From: Deinococcus sp. QL22
GTDB taxonomy: Bacteria > Deinococcota > Deinococci > Deinococcales > Deinococcaceae
Assembly: GCF_023370075.1 (NCBI RefSeq)
Contig: NZ_CP097154.1
Location: 124,001-188,000 of the forward strand
Length of the DNA stretch: 64,000 bases
Direction: 5' to 3'
The position numbers and the translations under genes were made by a program. Within the stretch, counting starts at the first letter, position 1. Every line of letters starts with the position of its first letter. Below are positions 1-9,642 of this stretch, one piece after another. The notes under the pieces were generated by a model. That model worked only from the letters and a program-made list of their open reading frames with translations, ran no database searches and was not told the origin of the DNA.

Positions 1-1866
1 TTTCCGGAGGGCGCGGTGGTGTTGTTTGACCGCGATCTGCGCTACTTGCTGGCCGATGGAGCCGGGCTGGGAGCCGTGGGCCTGAGGCGAGAAACGATGG
101 AAGGCAAAACCCTTCACCAGATTTTTCCCCCCAAGATTGCCCTAGCGCTTGAGCCTGACCATCTGGCGGCGTTGGAGGGCCAACCGTCTGTTCGGGAACT
201 TGAATTTGCACAGCGTACCTATTTGGTACAGACGTTTCCGGTGCCGGGCGAATCGGGCGTGCAGTACGGAACGGTCATTGTGCGCGACGTGACGGGGCAG
301 GTGAAGGCCCGCAACGCCCTGGAGCAGCAAGCCACCGAACTTGTGCTGCTGGCACAGGAAGCCGAAAGTGCCCGCCAGGACGCCCTGACCCTGGCAGAAC
401 TGACCCGCAGCCTCAGTGGGGCAAAAACGCTGGAAGACGTGACCCGCAGCACCTTTGATCTGCTGGTGCCTGCCATCCATGCCAGTTGGCTGGCGTTGGT
501 TCGGGTTCAGCAAGGGCAGGCCGGGTTGCTGGCCCTGCATGGGCAAGTCAGCGAGGACTTCAAGACGGAACTGGCGCTTAATTCCGGTTTTGCCAGCAGT
601 GACCTGTGGCAAACTGCCGCCGAGGGGCCGCTCTATCTGGCCCAAACCACCGAACCTTTGCTGGCGGCCAGAGGAGTCACTGGGCTGGCCGTTGTCCCCT
701 TGCCGCACAAGCCGGGGCGAGGACTGACGGTGTTGGTGGCTGGGCGGCGCGGCCATGTGCTGTCGTGGAGCAGTGCCCAGCGGGCCTTACTGGAAGCCGG
801 GGCACGCACCGTGTGCGCCGCGTGGGAGCGGGTGGCCTTGCTGGAAGACCTCCGGTTGGCCGCCGAGCACGCCCGCGCCTTGGTCGAGGTGTCGCAGCTG
901 AGCGAGGGAAATTTGAGCGCCGAGGAAGTCGCTCAGCGGGCCTGTGCACTGGTCAGCCAGGTGGCAGGAACCGACTGGGCCGGACTTATCGTGGCCCAAC
1001 ATGACCATGCCCGTACCGTCACGGCTTACAGCAATGGACAGGCCAGCCGCAGCTATCTGGATCTGATGACACGCGGCCTTGACCAGGGGCAGGGGCTGAT
1101 GTGGCAGGTGTTCGACTCTGGACAGGCCACCTATGTCAGCGATTACGCCGCACATGAGGGCGCAAATGCCGACTTGGTCGCGGCGGGAGCGCGGTCGGTG
1201 TTGTGGGTTCCACTGGCAAGGTCACACGACTTGCAATTTATGTTGTGCGCTGTCCGGCTGTATCAAAAGAAGGACTGGAGTCCCCAAGATCAGGCGTTGT
1301 TCGGAGCGGCGGCCCGCACGGTCAGTATGGCCCTGGAGCGGCAAGAACGGCTGAAAGAACTGGAAACTGCCGCCCTGAGTGACCGCCTGACCGGGCTGGC
1401 CAATCGCCGCGCCTTCGAGCTTGATCTCAAGAGTTTGTCCGCCGAAGCCACCCGCCACAGCGTCCCGTTTGCTCTCGTCATCCTCGACCTGGACGGCCTG
1501 AAACTGCTGAATGACACCGAGGGCCATGCCCGTGGGGACGCGCTGCTGCATACTTTTGGAGAACGGCTGAGGGCGGCCTTCCGCACCGAAGACCGGGTGT
1601 ACCGCTTGGGCGGCGACGAGTACGCGCTGCTGCTGCCGCACACTGCCGCCAAAGGCGCAAGCGGCGACCTCACGGCCATTCGCCAGCGGATTCAACAAAC
1701 CTTGGTGCAAACGCACGCCGCGGGGTTTGCAGCGGTAGGCGCCAGCGCGGGCATAGTCAGCTTTCCGGCCGATGGCACGGTCATTTCTGAATTGGTCGCT
1801 TTGGCAGACCAACGAATGTACAGTGAAAAACGCCTGCATAAAGCGGAAGTGGTGGCCCGCGCCTGA
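1..1866 (+). CDS. PAS-GAF-GAF-GGDEF diguanylate cyclase (5' partial)
   Basis: The reading frame is open to the first base of the window, so the true start lies upstream; about 621 codons are visible. The first ~90 residues are the latter part of a PAS domain (LFDRDLRYL, then VRDVTGQVKAR before a short coiled coil). Two GAF-like domains follow at roughly residues 110-275 and 290-450. A GGDEF domain fills residues ~455-612, with DRLTGLANRRAF, LDLDGLKLLND and a GGDEY active-site motif. GGDEY keeps the catalytic Gly-Gly-Asp-Glu core, so cyclic-di-GMP synthesis from two GTP is likely. No membrane segment is seen, so it should be a soluble sensor. The ligand of the GAF/PAS part cannot be told from sequence. 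Confidence 0.9.
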   Translation, partial: FPEGAVVLFDRDLRYLLADGAGLGAVGLRRETMEGKTLHQIFPPKIALALEPDHLAALEGQPSVRELEFAQRTYLVQTFPVPGESGVQYGTVIVRDVTGQVKARNALEQQATELVLLAQEAESARQDALTLAELTRSLSGAKTLEDVTRSTFDLLVPAIHASWLALVRVQQGQAGLLALHGQVSEDFKTELALNSGFASSDLWQTAAEGPLYLAQTTEPLLAARGVTGLAVVPLPHKPGRGLTVLVAGRRGHVLSWSSAQRALLEAGARTVCAAWERVALLEDLRLAAEHARALVEVSQLSEGNLSAEEVAQRACALVSQVAGTDWAGLIVAQHDHARTVTAYSNGQASRSYLDLMTRGLDQGQGLMWQVFDSGQATYVSDYAAHEGANADLVAAGARSVLWVPLARSHDLQFMLCAVRLYQKKDWSPQDQALFGAAARTVSMALERQERLKELETAALSDRLTGLANRRAFELDLKSLSAEATRHSVPFALVILDLDGLKLLNDTEGHARGDALLHTFGERLRAAFRTEDRVYRLGGDEYALLLPHTAAKGASGDLTAIRQRIQQTLVQTHAAGFAAVGASAGIVSFPADGTVISELVALADQRMYSEKRLHKAEVVARA

Positions 1867-1994
1867 AGCAGCACTGGACAGGCTCTGGCACGCCTCTCAG
1901 CGGAGCAAGGGCGATCAGAGTACGGTCGGTAGTCAAGACTACATACTGCTGGCTATTGGCCCCTTGCAGCTTCGCGAAAATCTGCGGACAGGCT

Positions 1995-2024
1995 TTAACA
2001 AGTGCGGTAGGGTAGGTCTATAGT
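1995..2024 (+). promoter_or_regulatory. sigma-70-like promoter ahead of the broken kinase
   Basis: TTAACA at 1995-2000 and TATAGT at 2019-2024, separated by 18 bases, each differ from the vegetative consensus at one position. Transcription would start near 2031, just inside the first legible codons of the degenerate kinase gene. The site looks intact although the gene below it is not. Confidence 0.5.
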
Positions 2025-4353
2025 TGTTCCCGCACACTGGCGATGCGCGTCTTCAATTGGCCTTGAAGGCGGCCCGTCAGGCATCATGGGAGTTTGATCT
2101 ACGCAGCAATACCGGCTATTGCTCGCCCGAACTGAGGGGACTCCTGGGCGTGCAGCAGGGCAATCCGTCGCTGACCGACTATTTGGCCCACGTCGATCCC
2201 CTAGACCGGCCACTGGTCATACAGGCTTTTGGGGAACTGCGGAGCGGGCAACGGGATGAATCGGTGTTGCAGTACCGCTTTTTATGCGACGATCAACAAC
2301 TGCTGTGGGTCGAGCAGCATACGTTTGTGGAGCGCGACGAACACGGAGCGGCGGTCAGACTTTACGGTCTATCCCGCGACATTACGGCCCAAAAGCAAAC
2401 GGAGCAAGCTCTTCATGACCTGAACGCGATGCTGGAGGCCCGCGTGACCCAGCGCACCCAACAGCTGTTGGAAGAACGCGCCGCACAGGAAGCGTTCGTG
2501 GCCTTTACCGAAGCGGTGGGCACGGAAACCGATGTGCTGACCCTGGCGCGGCAGGCGATTGCCATGTTAAGGCTGCTCTTTGCCGACGGCACAGTCATCT
2601 ACTACAAGCAAGACGGCGACCTCTGGAAAGCTCAGGCGTAGAGTGAAGATGTGGCGGGCGGCAGCCTCGAAACAGTGGTGGCTGGACTGCCGACCAGTAC
2701 GCCCCTGATTCAGAGTACCCTCGCTTCAGACACCGGATTTTTTTACGGGGGATTGGAACCCGGAACAGATGAGTCCTACGGCACGGCAGCAGGCTATCCG
2801 CTAGCGGTGGGCGGCAACATTCGGCATTTGCTCCTGTTTGGCCTCAAGAACACCACACCCTGGCGTGACCAGGATCAGGCTCTAATCCGGGCCGTCAGCC
2901 GCAGCCTGAAGCTGGCGCTGGAGCGGGCCGAGGAAGTGGCCGAATTGGGCCGCCGCACCCACCAACTTGACCGCGCCCGCCAGCAAGCCGAGGTGTTGGC
3001 GGTGTTGGGAGAAGCCCTGCAATGGGCCACCACGCCGGAGGAGGTGGCGGGGTTGGCATTGCCACGCATCGGCCCAGAGCATGTTGGTGGTGCGCCTGGA
3101 AGACGACCAGATTCGCCTGCCCCCGCTCTGGGGCGATACGCCCGACGCCATCGTCAAGTTCATGATGCGCCCCGGCCTGAAGCTGAGTGAAGCGCCGATG
3201 TTACACCGGGTGGCCCAAACCGGGCACGGTGTTTATCTGAACAATTAACGCGCCGAGCCGGGCACCATCGCAGCGTTTCCAGCCCTAGCCGGGGCCATGG
3301 AGCCGATCTGTCTGCCCGACCGCACGTTTGGCGGCTTTTTGGTGGCGTGGCGGCAGGAGGAATGCGGCGCGTGGCAGCAGCAGGAGTTGCTGAGGCGGGC
3401 GGCGAATACGCTGGGCCTTGCCCTGGAACGGGCAGTGCAGGCGCGGCATCTGCAAGCCCAAAAAGCCGAGGTCGAGAGCCGCAACGCCGCGCTGTAAGCG
3501 GTGGCCCAACTCTCGCGTGACCTGATGTTTGAAACCGAGCGCCACCCACTCGTGCGCCGCGCCCAAGACATCGCGCTGAGTCTGGTGCCGTCAGGCTACG
3601 TGGACTATTACGAGCTGGAAGGCGACCTGTGGCAGCTGAAATCGGTGTCAGGGGATTTTGGTGACCCCGACCTAGAGCAGTTGGTGAAGGCAGGCTTTCC
3701 GATGGAAATTCCCACCCTTATAACACCGTGGAGTACCCGCCAGCCGTTTTACCAAGATGTGTACCAGCATGAGCTGGATACGCTGCCGGAAGTGGTGCAG
3801 CATATTCACGCCGTTGCCACGTTGCCGTTGCTGCCGAATGAAACCCTGGTAGGCGTGCTGGCCGTGGTTCTGTTTGGTCAGCGAACGTGGACAACCGTAG
3901 ACAAAGCGGTAGTGGAAACCATTGTGTCGGGGCTGGGGCTGGCCGCCGAACGCGCCGAGCAAGCGCGGCAATTGACGGCGCAGCGGGCCGCTCTGGATGT
4001 CCGCACACAAGCGCTGGGAGCCGCCAACAAAGAGGTGGAGGCGTTCGCCTATTCGGTGTCGTACCCCCATACGGCACATCGCCAGCTTTAACGATCTGCT
4101 CCGGAAGGAGTTGGGCAGCACCTTAGAGCCCAAAGTGAGCCGCTATCTCGGCGTCATCGATCAGGCGGCGAGGCGCATGAATACCCTGATTGACGCCCTG
4201 CTGGACTTGTCGCGGACTTCTCGCTAACCGCTGAGATTGGGATTGGTCGATTTGGGCGCGTTGGTGGTTTCGGTGCAAACAGAAGTCAGCGCCGATGTGC
4301 AAGACCGCCCGATCAGTTGGAATCTGGGCCATCTACCGTTGGTGACAGCATAG
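2024..4353 (+). pseudogene. degenerate PAS-GAF-GAF-GAF-HisKA sensor kinase
   Basis: A kinase-type protein can be followed through three frames. There is a PAS domain (2050-2400, ending GLSRDITAQKQTEQAL), a coiled coil, three GAF-like blocks (about 2480-2930, 2960-3440, 3500-3960) and a HisKA dimerisation region (4020-4227). Lesions seen: TAG at 2639-2641, an extra C in the CCC run at 3073-3075, TAA at 3246-3248, TAA at 3495-3497, about 11 bases missing at 4060-4062, TAA at 4225-4227, and a final TAG at 4351-4353. The deletion falls on the H-box: the text before it reads YSVS and after it, one frame over, R-T-P-I-R-H-I, so the expected His-Asp-Leu is gone. No HATPase domain follows. Domain assignments are family knowledge; loss of function is inferred with high confidence. 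Confidence 0.9.
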
Positions 4354-4661
4354 GTTTTTAAGTACCTCTTCTGCTTAGACAAGCGTATAGCACCCACAAC
4401 GTATGACACGGTTCAGAACAAAGAAGGCCTATGTCTGAATTGAGGGAAAGCGAGGGATTAAACTGGCGGAAGTCAGATCAAATTTTTGTCTAACGCTCCC
4501 GGAGCACACGTCTACAACACATCACACAGCAAGACAAGCCTACTGAACAAGCGGTCTGAACAAGCTGTACAGTGGAGTTCGCGGCTGTGTTCCCCAGCTA
4601 CTGTGTTCCCGACCCACTATGTTCTTCAACCTATTTTTTCCCAGTTTCGAGGAGCATGTCC
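4354..4661. other. intergenic region before cheB-cheR fusion
   Basis: About 300 bases with no convincing ORF. It is probably where the lost ATPase domain of the broken kinase once lay, but no trace of N- or G-box coding is legible. A GAGGAG ribosome-binding site at 4649-4654 serves the next gene. I see no clear promoter. Confidence 0.4.
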
Positions 4662-7658
4662 ATGACTTCACCCAGTGATTCTCCAGCTTCACCCCTATGG
4701 ATGGTTGGCATTGGCGGTTCGGCAGGCGCACTAGACGGCTACGAACGGTTTTTTAGCGGAATGCCCAGCGGAGCCGGAATGACTTTTTTGGTCGTGCCGC
4801 ACCTGGATCCACACCACAAGGGCGTCATGCCGGAATTGCTGCAACGCTGCACCCCGATGCCGGTGGTACAGATTAAAGACGGCATGATCACCCAACCGGG
4901 CCATGTGTACGTGGTGCCGCCCGGCAAAAGCCTAAGCCTGTTGCGCGGGCAACTGCTGTTAGATGATGCCGATCCGAGTCCGACGCCCATAGACCGGTTT
5001 TTTGAAAGTTTGGCCCGCGATCAGGGCGAGCAGGCGGTGGCCGTGGTGCTGTCTGGCATGGGCGCAGACGGCAGCCGGGGCCTGCAATCTATCCACGACA
5101 ATCTGGGCCGGGTGCTGGTGCAAGACCCTATCAGCGCGCAGTATCCAGCCATGCCCGAAAATGCCGTGGCGACCGGGCTGGCCGATCAAGTGCTTCCGGC
5201 TACCGAACTCGCGAGCTACCTGTACGACCTCGTGCACGGCGTGCCGATGGTGCAGATGGGCATGCTGATCGACGAAAACGGGGAGATCAAGGCGGGAGCG
5301 ACCCTCTATAAAATCTTGCTCCTGATCCGCAAGCACACTGGGCAAGATTTCTCGCAGTACAAGAAGAACACCATCGTGCGCCGAATAGAGCGCCGGATGA
5401 AAGGCAATCAGATCATGGAATTCGCCGATTATCTGCGGCATTTGCAAGACAACAAGGAAGAAGTGGTGGCCCTGGCGCGAGATCTCGTTATTAATGTCAC
5501 CAGCTTTTTCAGAGACCCAGAAGCCTTTGAGCGCCTAACTGAACATCTGCGCCACAGCTTGATCAACCGTCCCCGCAACGATATTCAGAGTGCCGACACC
5601 TTCCGGGTGTGGGTGGTGGGCTGCTCGACAGGCGAAGAAGCCTACTCAGTTGCCATGGTGCTGTGCGAACTGATGGATGAAGGCCTGGGCGGCATCATGA
5701 AGATTCAGATTTTTGCCTCGGACATAGACGAGCACTCGCTTGATCGGGGCCGCGAGGGGTTCTATCCCCTGGATATCAGTTACACGGTGTCCGAGGAGAG
5801 GCTGGAACGGTTTTTTGTACGGCATACGCACGGCTACAAAGTCAAACCGAGCCTGCGCGACATGATTATTTTTACTCAGCACAGTACTTTTGGTGATCCA
5901 CCCTTTACGCGCCTGGATGTATTGACCTGCCGCAACATGCTGATTTATCTGGGTAACGACCTGCAAAAGCAGCTCATTCCCCTGTTTCACTACGCCCTCA
6001 AGCCGCATGGCCTGCTCTTTTTGGGGCCATCGGAAACTATTGGTCAGGTTCGCAACCTGTTTTCTACCCTGGAAACCCGCTGGAAAATCTTTCAGCGCAA
6101 TCCCGGCTCATCGGGGCCAATTCATCTGGGCCGGGGACTGGCTGGACTGTCTGCGACCAACATGACCCTGTCGGTGGCCACGCAGCGAGAACATGCCAAG
6201 GTTCGGCGCAGCAAGGGTGAGCCTGATCTGCCGAGCACCGTGCAAAACCTGCTGCTCAACCAATGGGCACCTCCGGCAGTGGTGGTCGATGAAACGGGGA
6301 ATATTCAGTATGTCAGCGGGCACACGGGGCCGTATTTAGAGCTTCCGGCGGGGCAGCCCGGCCTCAGCGCGAACGTGAACGTGGTGGATATGGCCCGCTC
6401 CGGCCTGCGCTACGAATTGGCGGCGGCCCTCCGCATTGCCGTCAGCGACCAGCGAGAAGTCATTCACCGCAATATTCGCCTGTTGGTCGGCGAAGGAACA
6501 CTGATCTTCGACCTGATCGTGCATCCTATCGTCACTGCACCCGCCCTTAAAAACCTGCTGCTCATCGTGTTTGCCGCGCCGACACTGCCGTCTTCTAATT
6601 TGCTGGACACCATGGAATTGAACGGGCCAACCGGCCAATTGGCCGAACTGGAACGGGAACTGAGAATCACCCGTGAGCACCTGCAGGTGACGCTTGAGGA
6701 AAGCGAAATTTCTTTGGAACAGTCGAGAAGTGCCAACGAGGAACTGCAAACTACAAATGAAGAACTGCAAAGTGCCAATGAAGAGTTGATGACCTCAAAA
6801 GAAGAATTGCAGTCCTTAAACGAAGAACTTATTACGATCAACTCTGAACATCAAATGATGATCAGCGACCTTGCACAGGCCAATGATGATATCAAAAATT
6901 TGTTGGATAGTCTGGGCATTGCCACAGTATTCTTGGACAATACACTGCGTGTTAAACGCTTCACTCCAAAAATTACATCTATTATAAGCCTTATTCCTTC
7001 CGACGCCGGGCGGCCTATCGGAGATATTTTCGTCAATCTAAATTACGAGCATTTTATGCGGGACATCAAAGAAGTTTTGGAAAATCTGACCGCGTATCAG
7101 ACCGAGGTGCAAACCAAAGAGGGCATATGGTATCTGATGAGAATTACGCCCTACCGAACATTTGATAATTTCATTGATGGTGTAGTCATCGTATTTACCA
7201 ATATTGTTTCCCTTAAACAGCTTGAGCGGCAGCTTGAGGAATCTCTGCTGTACGCCAAAGCCATGATCAACTCTTTGCCTGATCCGGTGATGGTACTTGA
7301 CCCGCAACTGAAAGTGCATACGGTCAATCGGCCCCTCGTAGAACTCTTGAAGGTGCCCTGGTTTCAACTGATGGGCGAGGCGTTGGAAGACCTTGCTGAT
7401 GGCGTCCTGGATATTCCAGACCTTATTTCCGTTTTGCGGAAATTGACCCTGGGCAGCCCGGCTGTCGTTGATTTTGTAGCCGACCTGAATTTGCCACTGC
7501 AAAGCATGCGGAAATATAAATTCAACGCCCGCCATTTGGTCAGTGAAGACGGCAAGACAGAACTGATTTTACTTATGCTTGAAGACATCACCAACATCGT
7601 GAACCGTGCATTGGCAGAAGGCTCGAGCATGACTGACGAGCATGATGCCAACGATTAG
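4662..7658 (+). CDS. CheB-CheR-PAS fusion protein
   Basis: A 998-aa fusion of chemotaxis-type methylesterase and methyltransferase with PAS domains. CheB part (residues ~8-190): GIGGSAGAL with the catalytic Ser at position 20, VPHLDPHHKG with the expected His, and LSGMGADGSRG with the Asp. CheR part (~210-480): RRIERRM, NVTSFFRDPEAF and the SAM-binding VVGCSTGEEAYS. A PAS-like segment (~540-640) and a long coiled coil rich in NEELQ/KEELQ repeats (~650-750) follow. Two PAS domains (~750-870 and ~885-990) end the protein. No kinase domain is present. Start: ATG at 4656 lies 1 base from the GAGGAG site, while the in-frame ATG at 4662 is 7 bases from it, so 4662 is preferred. Such fusions usually feed a two-component pathway. 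No chemoreceptor gene is nearby, so the substrate is unknown. Confidence 0.9.
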   Translation: MTSPSDSPASPLWMVGIGGSAGALDGYERFFSGMPSGAGMTFLVVPHLDPHHKGVMPELLQRCTPMPVVQIKDGMITQPGHVYVVPPGKSLSLLRGQLLLDDADPSPTPIDRFFESLARDQGEQAVAVVLSGMGADGSRGLQSIHDNLGRVLVQDPISAQYPAMPENAVATGLADQVLPATELASYLYDLVHGVPMVQMGMLIDENGEIKAGATLYKILLLIRKHTGQDFSQYKKNTIVRRIERRMKGNQIMEFADYLRHLQDNKEEVVALARDLVINVTSFFRDPEAFERLTEHLRHSLINRPRNDIQSADTFRVWVVGCSTGEEAYSVAMVLCELMDEGLGGIMKIQIFASDIDEHSLDRGREGFYPLDISYTVSEERLERFFVRHTHGYKVKPSLRDMIIFTQHSTFGDPPFTRLDVLTCRNMLIYLGNDLQKQLIPLFHYALKPHGLLFLGPSETIGQVRNLFSTLETRWKIFQRNPGSSGPIHLGRGLAGLSATNMTLSVATQREHAKVRRSKGEPDLPSTVQNLLLNQWAPPAVVVDETGNIQYVSGHTGPYLELPAGQPGLSANVNVVDMARSGLRYELAAALRIAVSDQREVIHRNIRLLVGEGTLIFDLIVHPIVTAPALKNLLLIVFAAPTLPSSNLLDTMELNGPTGQLAELERELRITREHLQVTLEESEISLEQSRSANEELQTTNEELQSANEELMTSKEELQSLNEELITINSEHQMMISDLAQANDDIKNLLDSLGIATVFLDNTLRVKRFTPKITSIISLIPSDAGRPIGDIFVNLNYEHFMRDIKEVLENLTAYQTEVQTKEGIWYLMRITPYRTFDNFIDGVVIVFTNIVSLKQLERQLEESLLYAKAMINSLPDPVMVLDPQLKVHTVNRPLVELLKVPWFQLMGEALEDLADGVLDIPDLISVLRKLTLGSPAVVDFVADLNLPLQSMRKYKFNARHLVSEDGKTELILLMLEDITNIVNRALAEGSSMTDEHDAND

Positions 7659-8207
7659 GCTGCATTACTGATCAAAAGGTAGGTTCCTTGAATTGTCGAA
7701 ATTCGCAGTCACTTAGGGTTGCGCCAATTGACACTTTGGTCAGGAAAATGTTTTATCCTCATGGATCGGTTGTTTGGAACACAGCAGGTAGCTGACGCTT
7801 AAGGGACTTAAATATTCCGAAGGTTGTGTTGATTACAACTGTTCTCTAAATGCAGATAGGTCGAGCGCTCAGTTAAGCTCAATTCCAGAGGAAGGCCGCG
7901 AACATAGGCTCAACAAGCTCTACAGGAAACCACCAATATGAATAAATCCACACTTCTGTTTGAGGCTCTGAACGCTTCTGTGTCTGTTGGAGGTAAAAAG
8001 CTGGCGTATAGTCCATACAAAACGACTCTGGACAGCGGTAGAACACCACTTGTCGCATATCTACAGATTTAGGAATAGGATGGAGAATAGATGACGGTTG
8101 TGTTGATCTAGTGTGGCGGGCGAGCGCAACAACCGCCACAATCGCTGATTTGGCTGGCCTGATGGTGAACAGAACCTTGAATTATGGACGTACATGGGGG
8201 AGGGGGA
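7659..8207. other. 549-base intergenic region
   Basis: No ORF here is convincing on either strand. The one on the minus strand (7879-8139) lacks a ribosome-binding site and resembles no family I know. The region holds a strong promoter-like site at 7728-7756. It ends in a purine-rich ribosome-binding site (8196-8206) for the next gene. Confidence 0.5.
7728..7756 (+). promoter_or_regulatory. strong sigma-70-like promoter
   Basis: A perfect TTGACA (7728-7733) is followed after exactly 17 bases by TTTTAT (7751-7756). Transcription would begin about 7761-7763, some 445 bases before the next long gene. That leaves either a long leader or a small transcript. An ATG sits at 7761 and opens a 13-codon frame that stops at TAA. 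Confidence 0.55.
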
Positions 8208-9593
8208 ATGCATACATCTGACGAAGGGGCAGACGCCGGAAAGGAACAGCTTGATCCGGCGCTGCGCCGAGAGGCAGAGCGCCAGTTGCGTGCGTCTTCC
8301 CCCTATGAGCTTGACGAGTTGCCCAGTGATCCAGCGTCACTTAAGCACTACGCTCAGGCTCAGGAACACGAATTACACGTTCATCAAATAGAGCTGGAGC
8401 TTCAAAACGAGCAACTACGCCAGACCAATCTGGAACTTGAACTGACGCGCAACAAGTACATAGAACTGTTCGAATTGGCCCCACTGGGATATTTCACCCT
8501 TGACCGAAGCGGCGTGGTGTTGGAAGTTAATCAAACCGGTTGTAGCCAGTTGGGGCTGACCCGCGAGCGGCTGAACGGACGGCGGTTGCCTGTTTTCGTA
8601 CAGGAAAGCTTCCGCTCCCATTTTGCTGTGTTTTTGCGGCGCGTTTTTGAAACCCGCTTGCCGTGCCGAGTAGAACTGACGCTGGTGCGCCAAGATGGGC
8701 AAGCGTTCCATGCCCAAATAGATGCGGTCGCGACGCAATCCTCAGATATACAGACCCTGGACAGGCAGACCCCAGACGGCGCACTGCAGCACGCTCGCGC
8801 CGCCGTTATCGACATTACGCCGCTGAAAGAGGCGCAGGAAGCCATATCGCTGCTGAACGCCACGCTGGAAGAACGGGCACAGGCCCGCGCCGCACAAATT
8901 CAGGAACTGAATGATGAATTGGAGGCGTTGGTGCAGTCGGTGACGCAAGACCTGCGCGTTCCGATTCGGCAAATTAATGTCCACGCCAGCAAACTGCACG
9001 AATTGGCCACCGCCGAGGGGCCACAAGGCGGGCACGATTTGCAAGAAGTACTGGCTGGAGTCCATCATCTCAATGAACTGGTCGGCGCACTCCACACCTA
9101 TTTTAAGGCTGGCCGCCAGCGCGCCCGCTTTTTTCCGGTCAGCCTGGAACGCGTCATGGCGGATGTCCGCAAAAGCATGAAGAGTGAATTGCAGGGCCGC
9201 CAAGTTAGTTTGTCCCAGGATCCGTTGCCCACTATTTACGGCGATAGCCGCACGCTACACCTGCTGTTTTCGCAATTGCTGAACAACGCCGTCAAGTTCA
9301 GTTCGGTAGACAAGCCAACCCACGTGCGGATCAGCACACAGGAAAACGAGCGCGAACACTTGATCTGTGTCCGCGACAATGGCCGGGGCTTCAACATGCG
9401 GCACAAAGACCGGATTTTTGGGATTTTTCAGCGCCTACACACGGACGGCGAAATGGAGGGATTAGGGCTGGGACTGGCGCTGGTACGGCGCATCGCCCTG
9501 CGGCACGGCGGGCGTGTGTGGGCCGAGGGCAAAGAGGGGGAGGGCGCGAGCATTTGGGTGGCCTTTCCCAAAGAGCCGGGGCAGCACGGGTAA
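8208..9593 (+). CDS. PAS histidine-kinase-like protein lacking the H-box histidine
   Basis: A 461-aa soluble protein. The N-terminal ~85 residues are charged and helical, then comes a PAS domain (~85-215, ELFELAPLGYFTLDRSG), a coiled coil, a HisKA-like helix and an HATPase domain. The ATPase boxes are intact: QLLNNAVKFS (N), DNGRGF (G1), FGIFQRL (F) and GLGLGLAL (G2). At the H-box the sequence is SVTQDLRVPIRQI: codon CAA at 8946-8948 puts Gln247 where the phospho-accepting His is expected. It may therefore be a pseudokinase, a phosphatase, or a partner that binds ATP without autophosphorylating. An upstream ATG at 8184 is in frame, but the GGGGGAGGGGGA site directly before 8208 favours the shorter start. 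It sits between CheB-type genes and probably works with them. Confidence 0.85.
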   Translation: MHTSDEGADAGKEQLDPALRREAERQLRASSPYELDELPSDPASLKHYAQAQEHELHVHQIELELQNEQLRQTNLELELTRNKYIELFELAPLGYFTLDRSGVVLEVNQTGCSQLGLTRERLNGRRLPVFVQESFRSHFAVFLRRVFETRLPCRVELTLVRQDGQAFHAQIDAVATQSSDIQTLDRQTPDGALQHARAAVIDITPLKEAQEAISLLNATLEERAQARAAQIQELNDELEALVQSVTQDLRVPIRQINVHASKLHELATAEGPQGGHDLQEVLAGVHHLNELVGALHTYFKAGRQRARFFPVSLERVMADVRKSMKSELQGRQVSLSQDPLPTIYGDSRTLHLLFSQLLNNAVKFSSVDKPTHVRISTQENEREHLICVRDNGRGFNMRHKDRIFGIFQRLHTDGEMEGLGLGLALVRRIALRHGGRVWAEGKEGEGASIWVAFPKEPGQHG

Positions 9594-9642
9594 AGGCTTA
9601 ATCAGACTTCACTACAGGGCAGCAAAACCCTACTCTCAGGCC

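Noticed and set aside
7879..8139. Minus-strand 86-codon ORF in the intergenic gap
   Set aside because: Contains odd aromatic-rich text, no ribosome-binding site and no family I can name; might be a remnant but is not supported.
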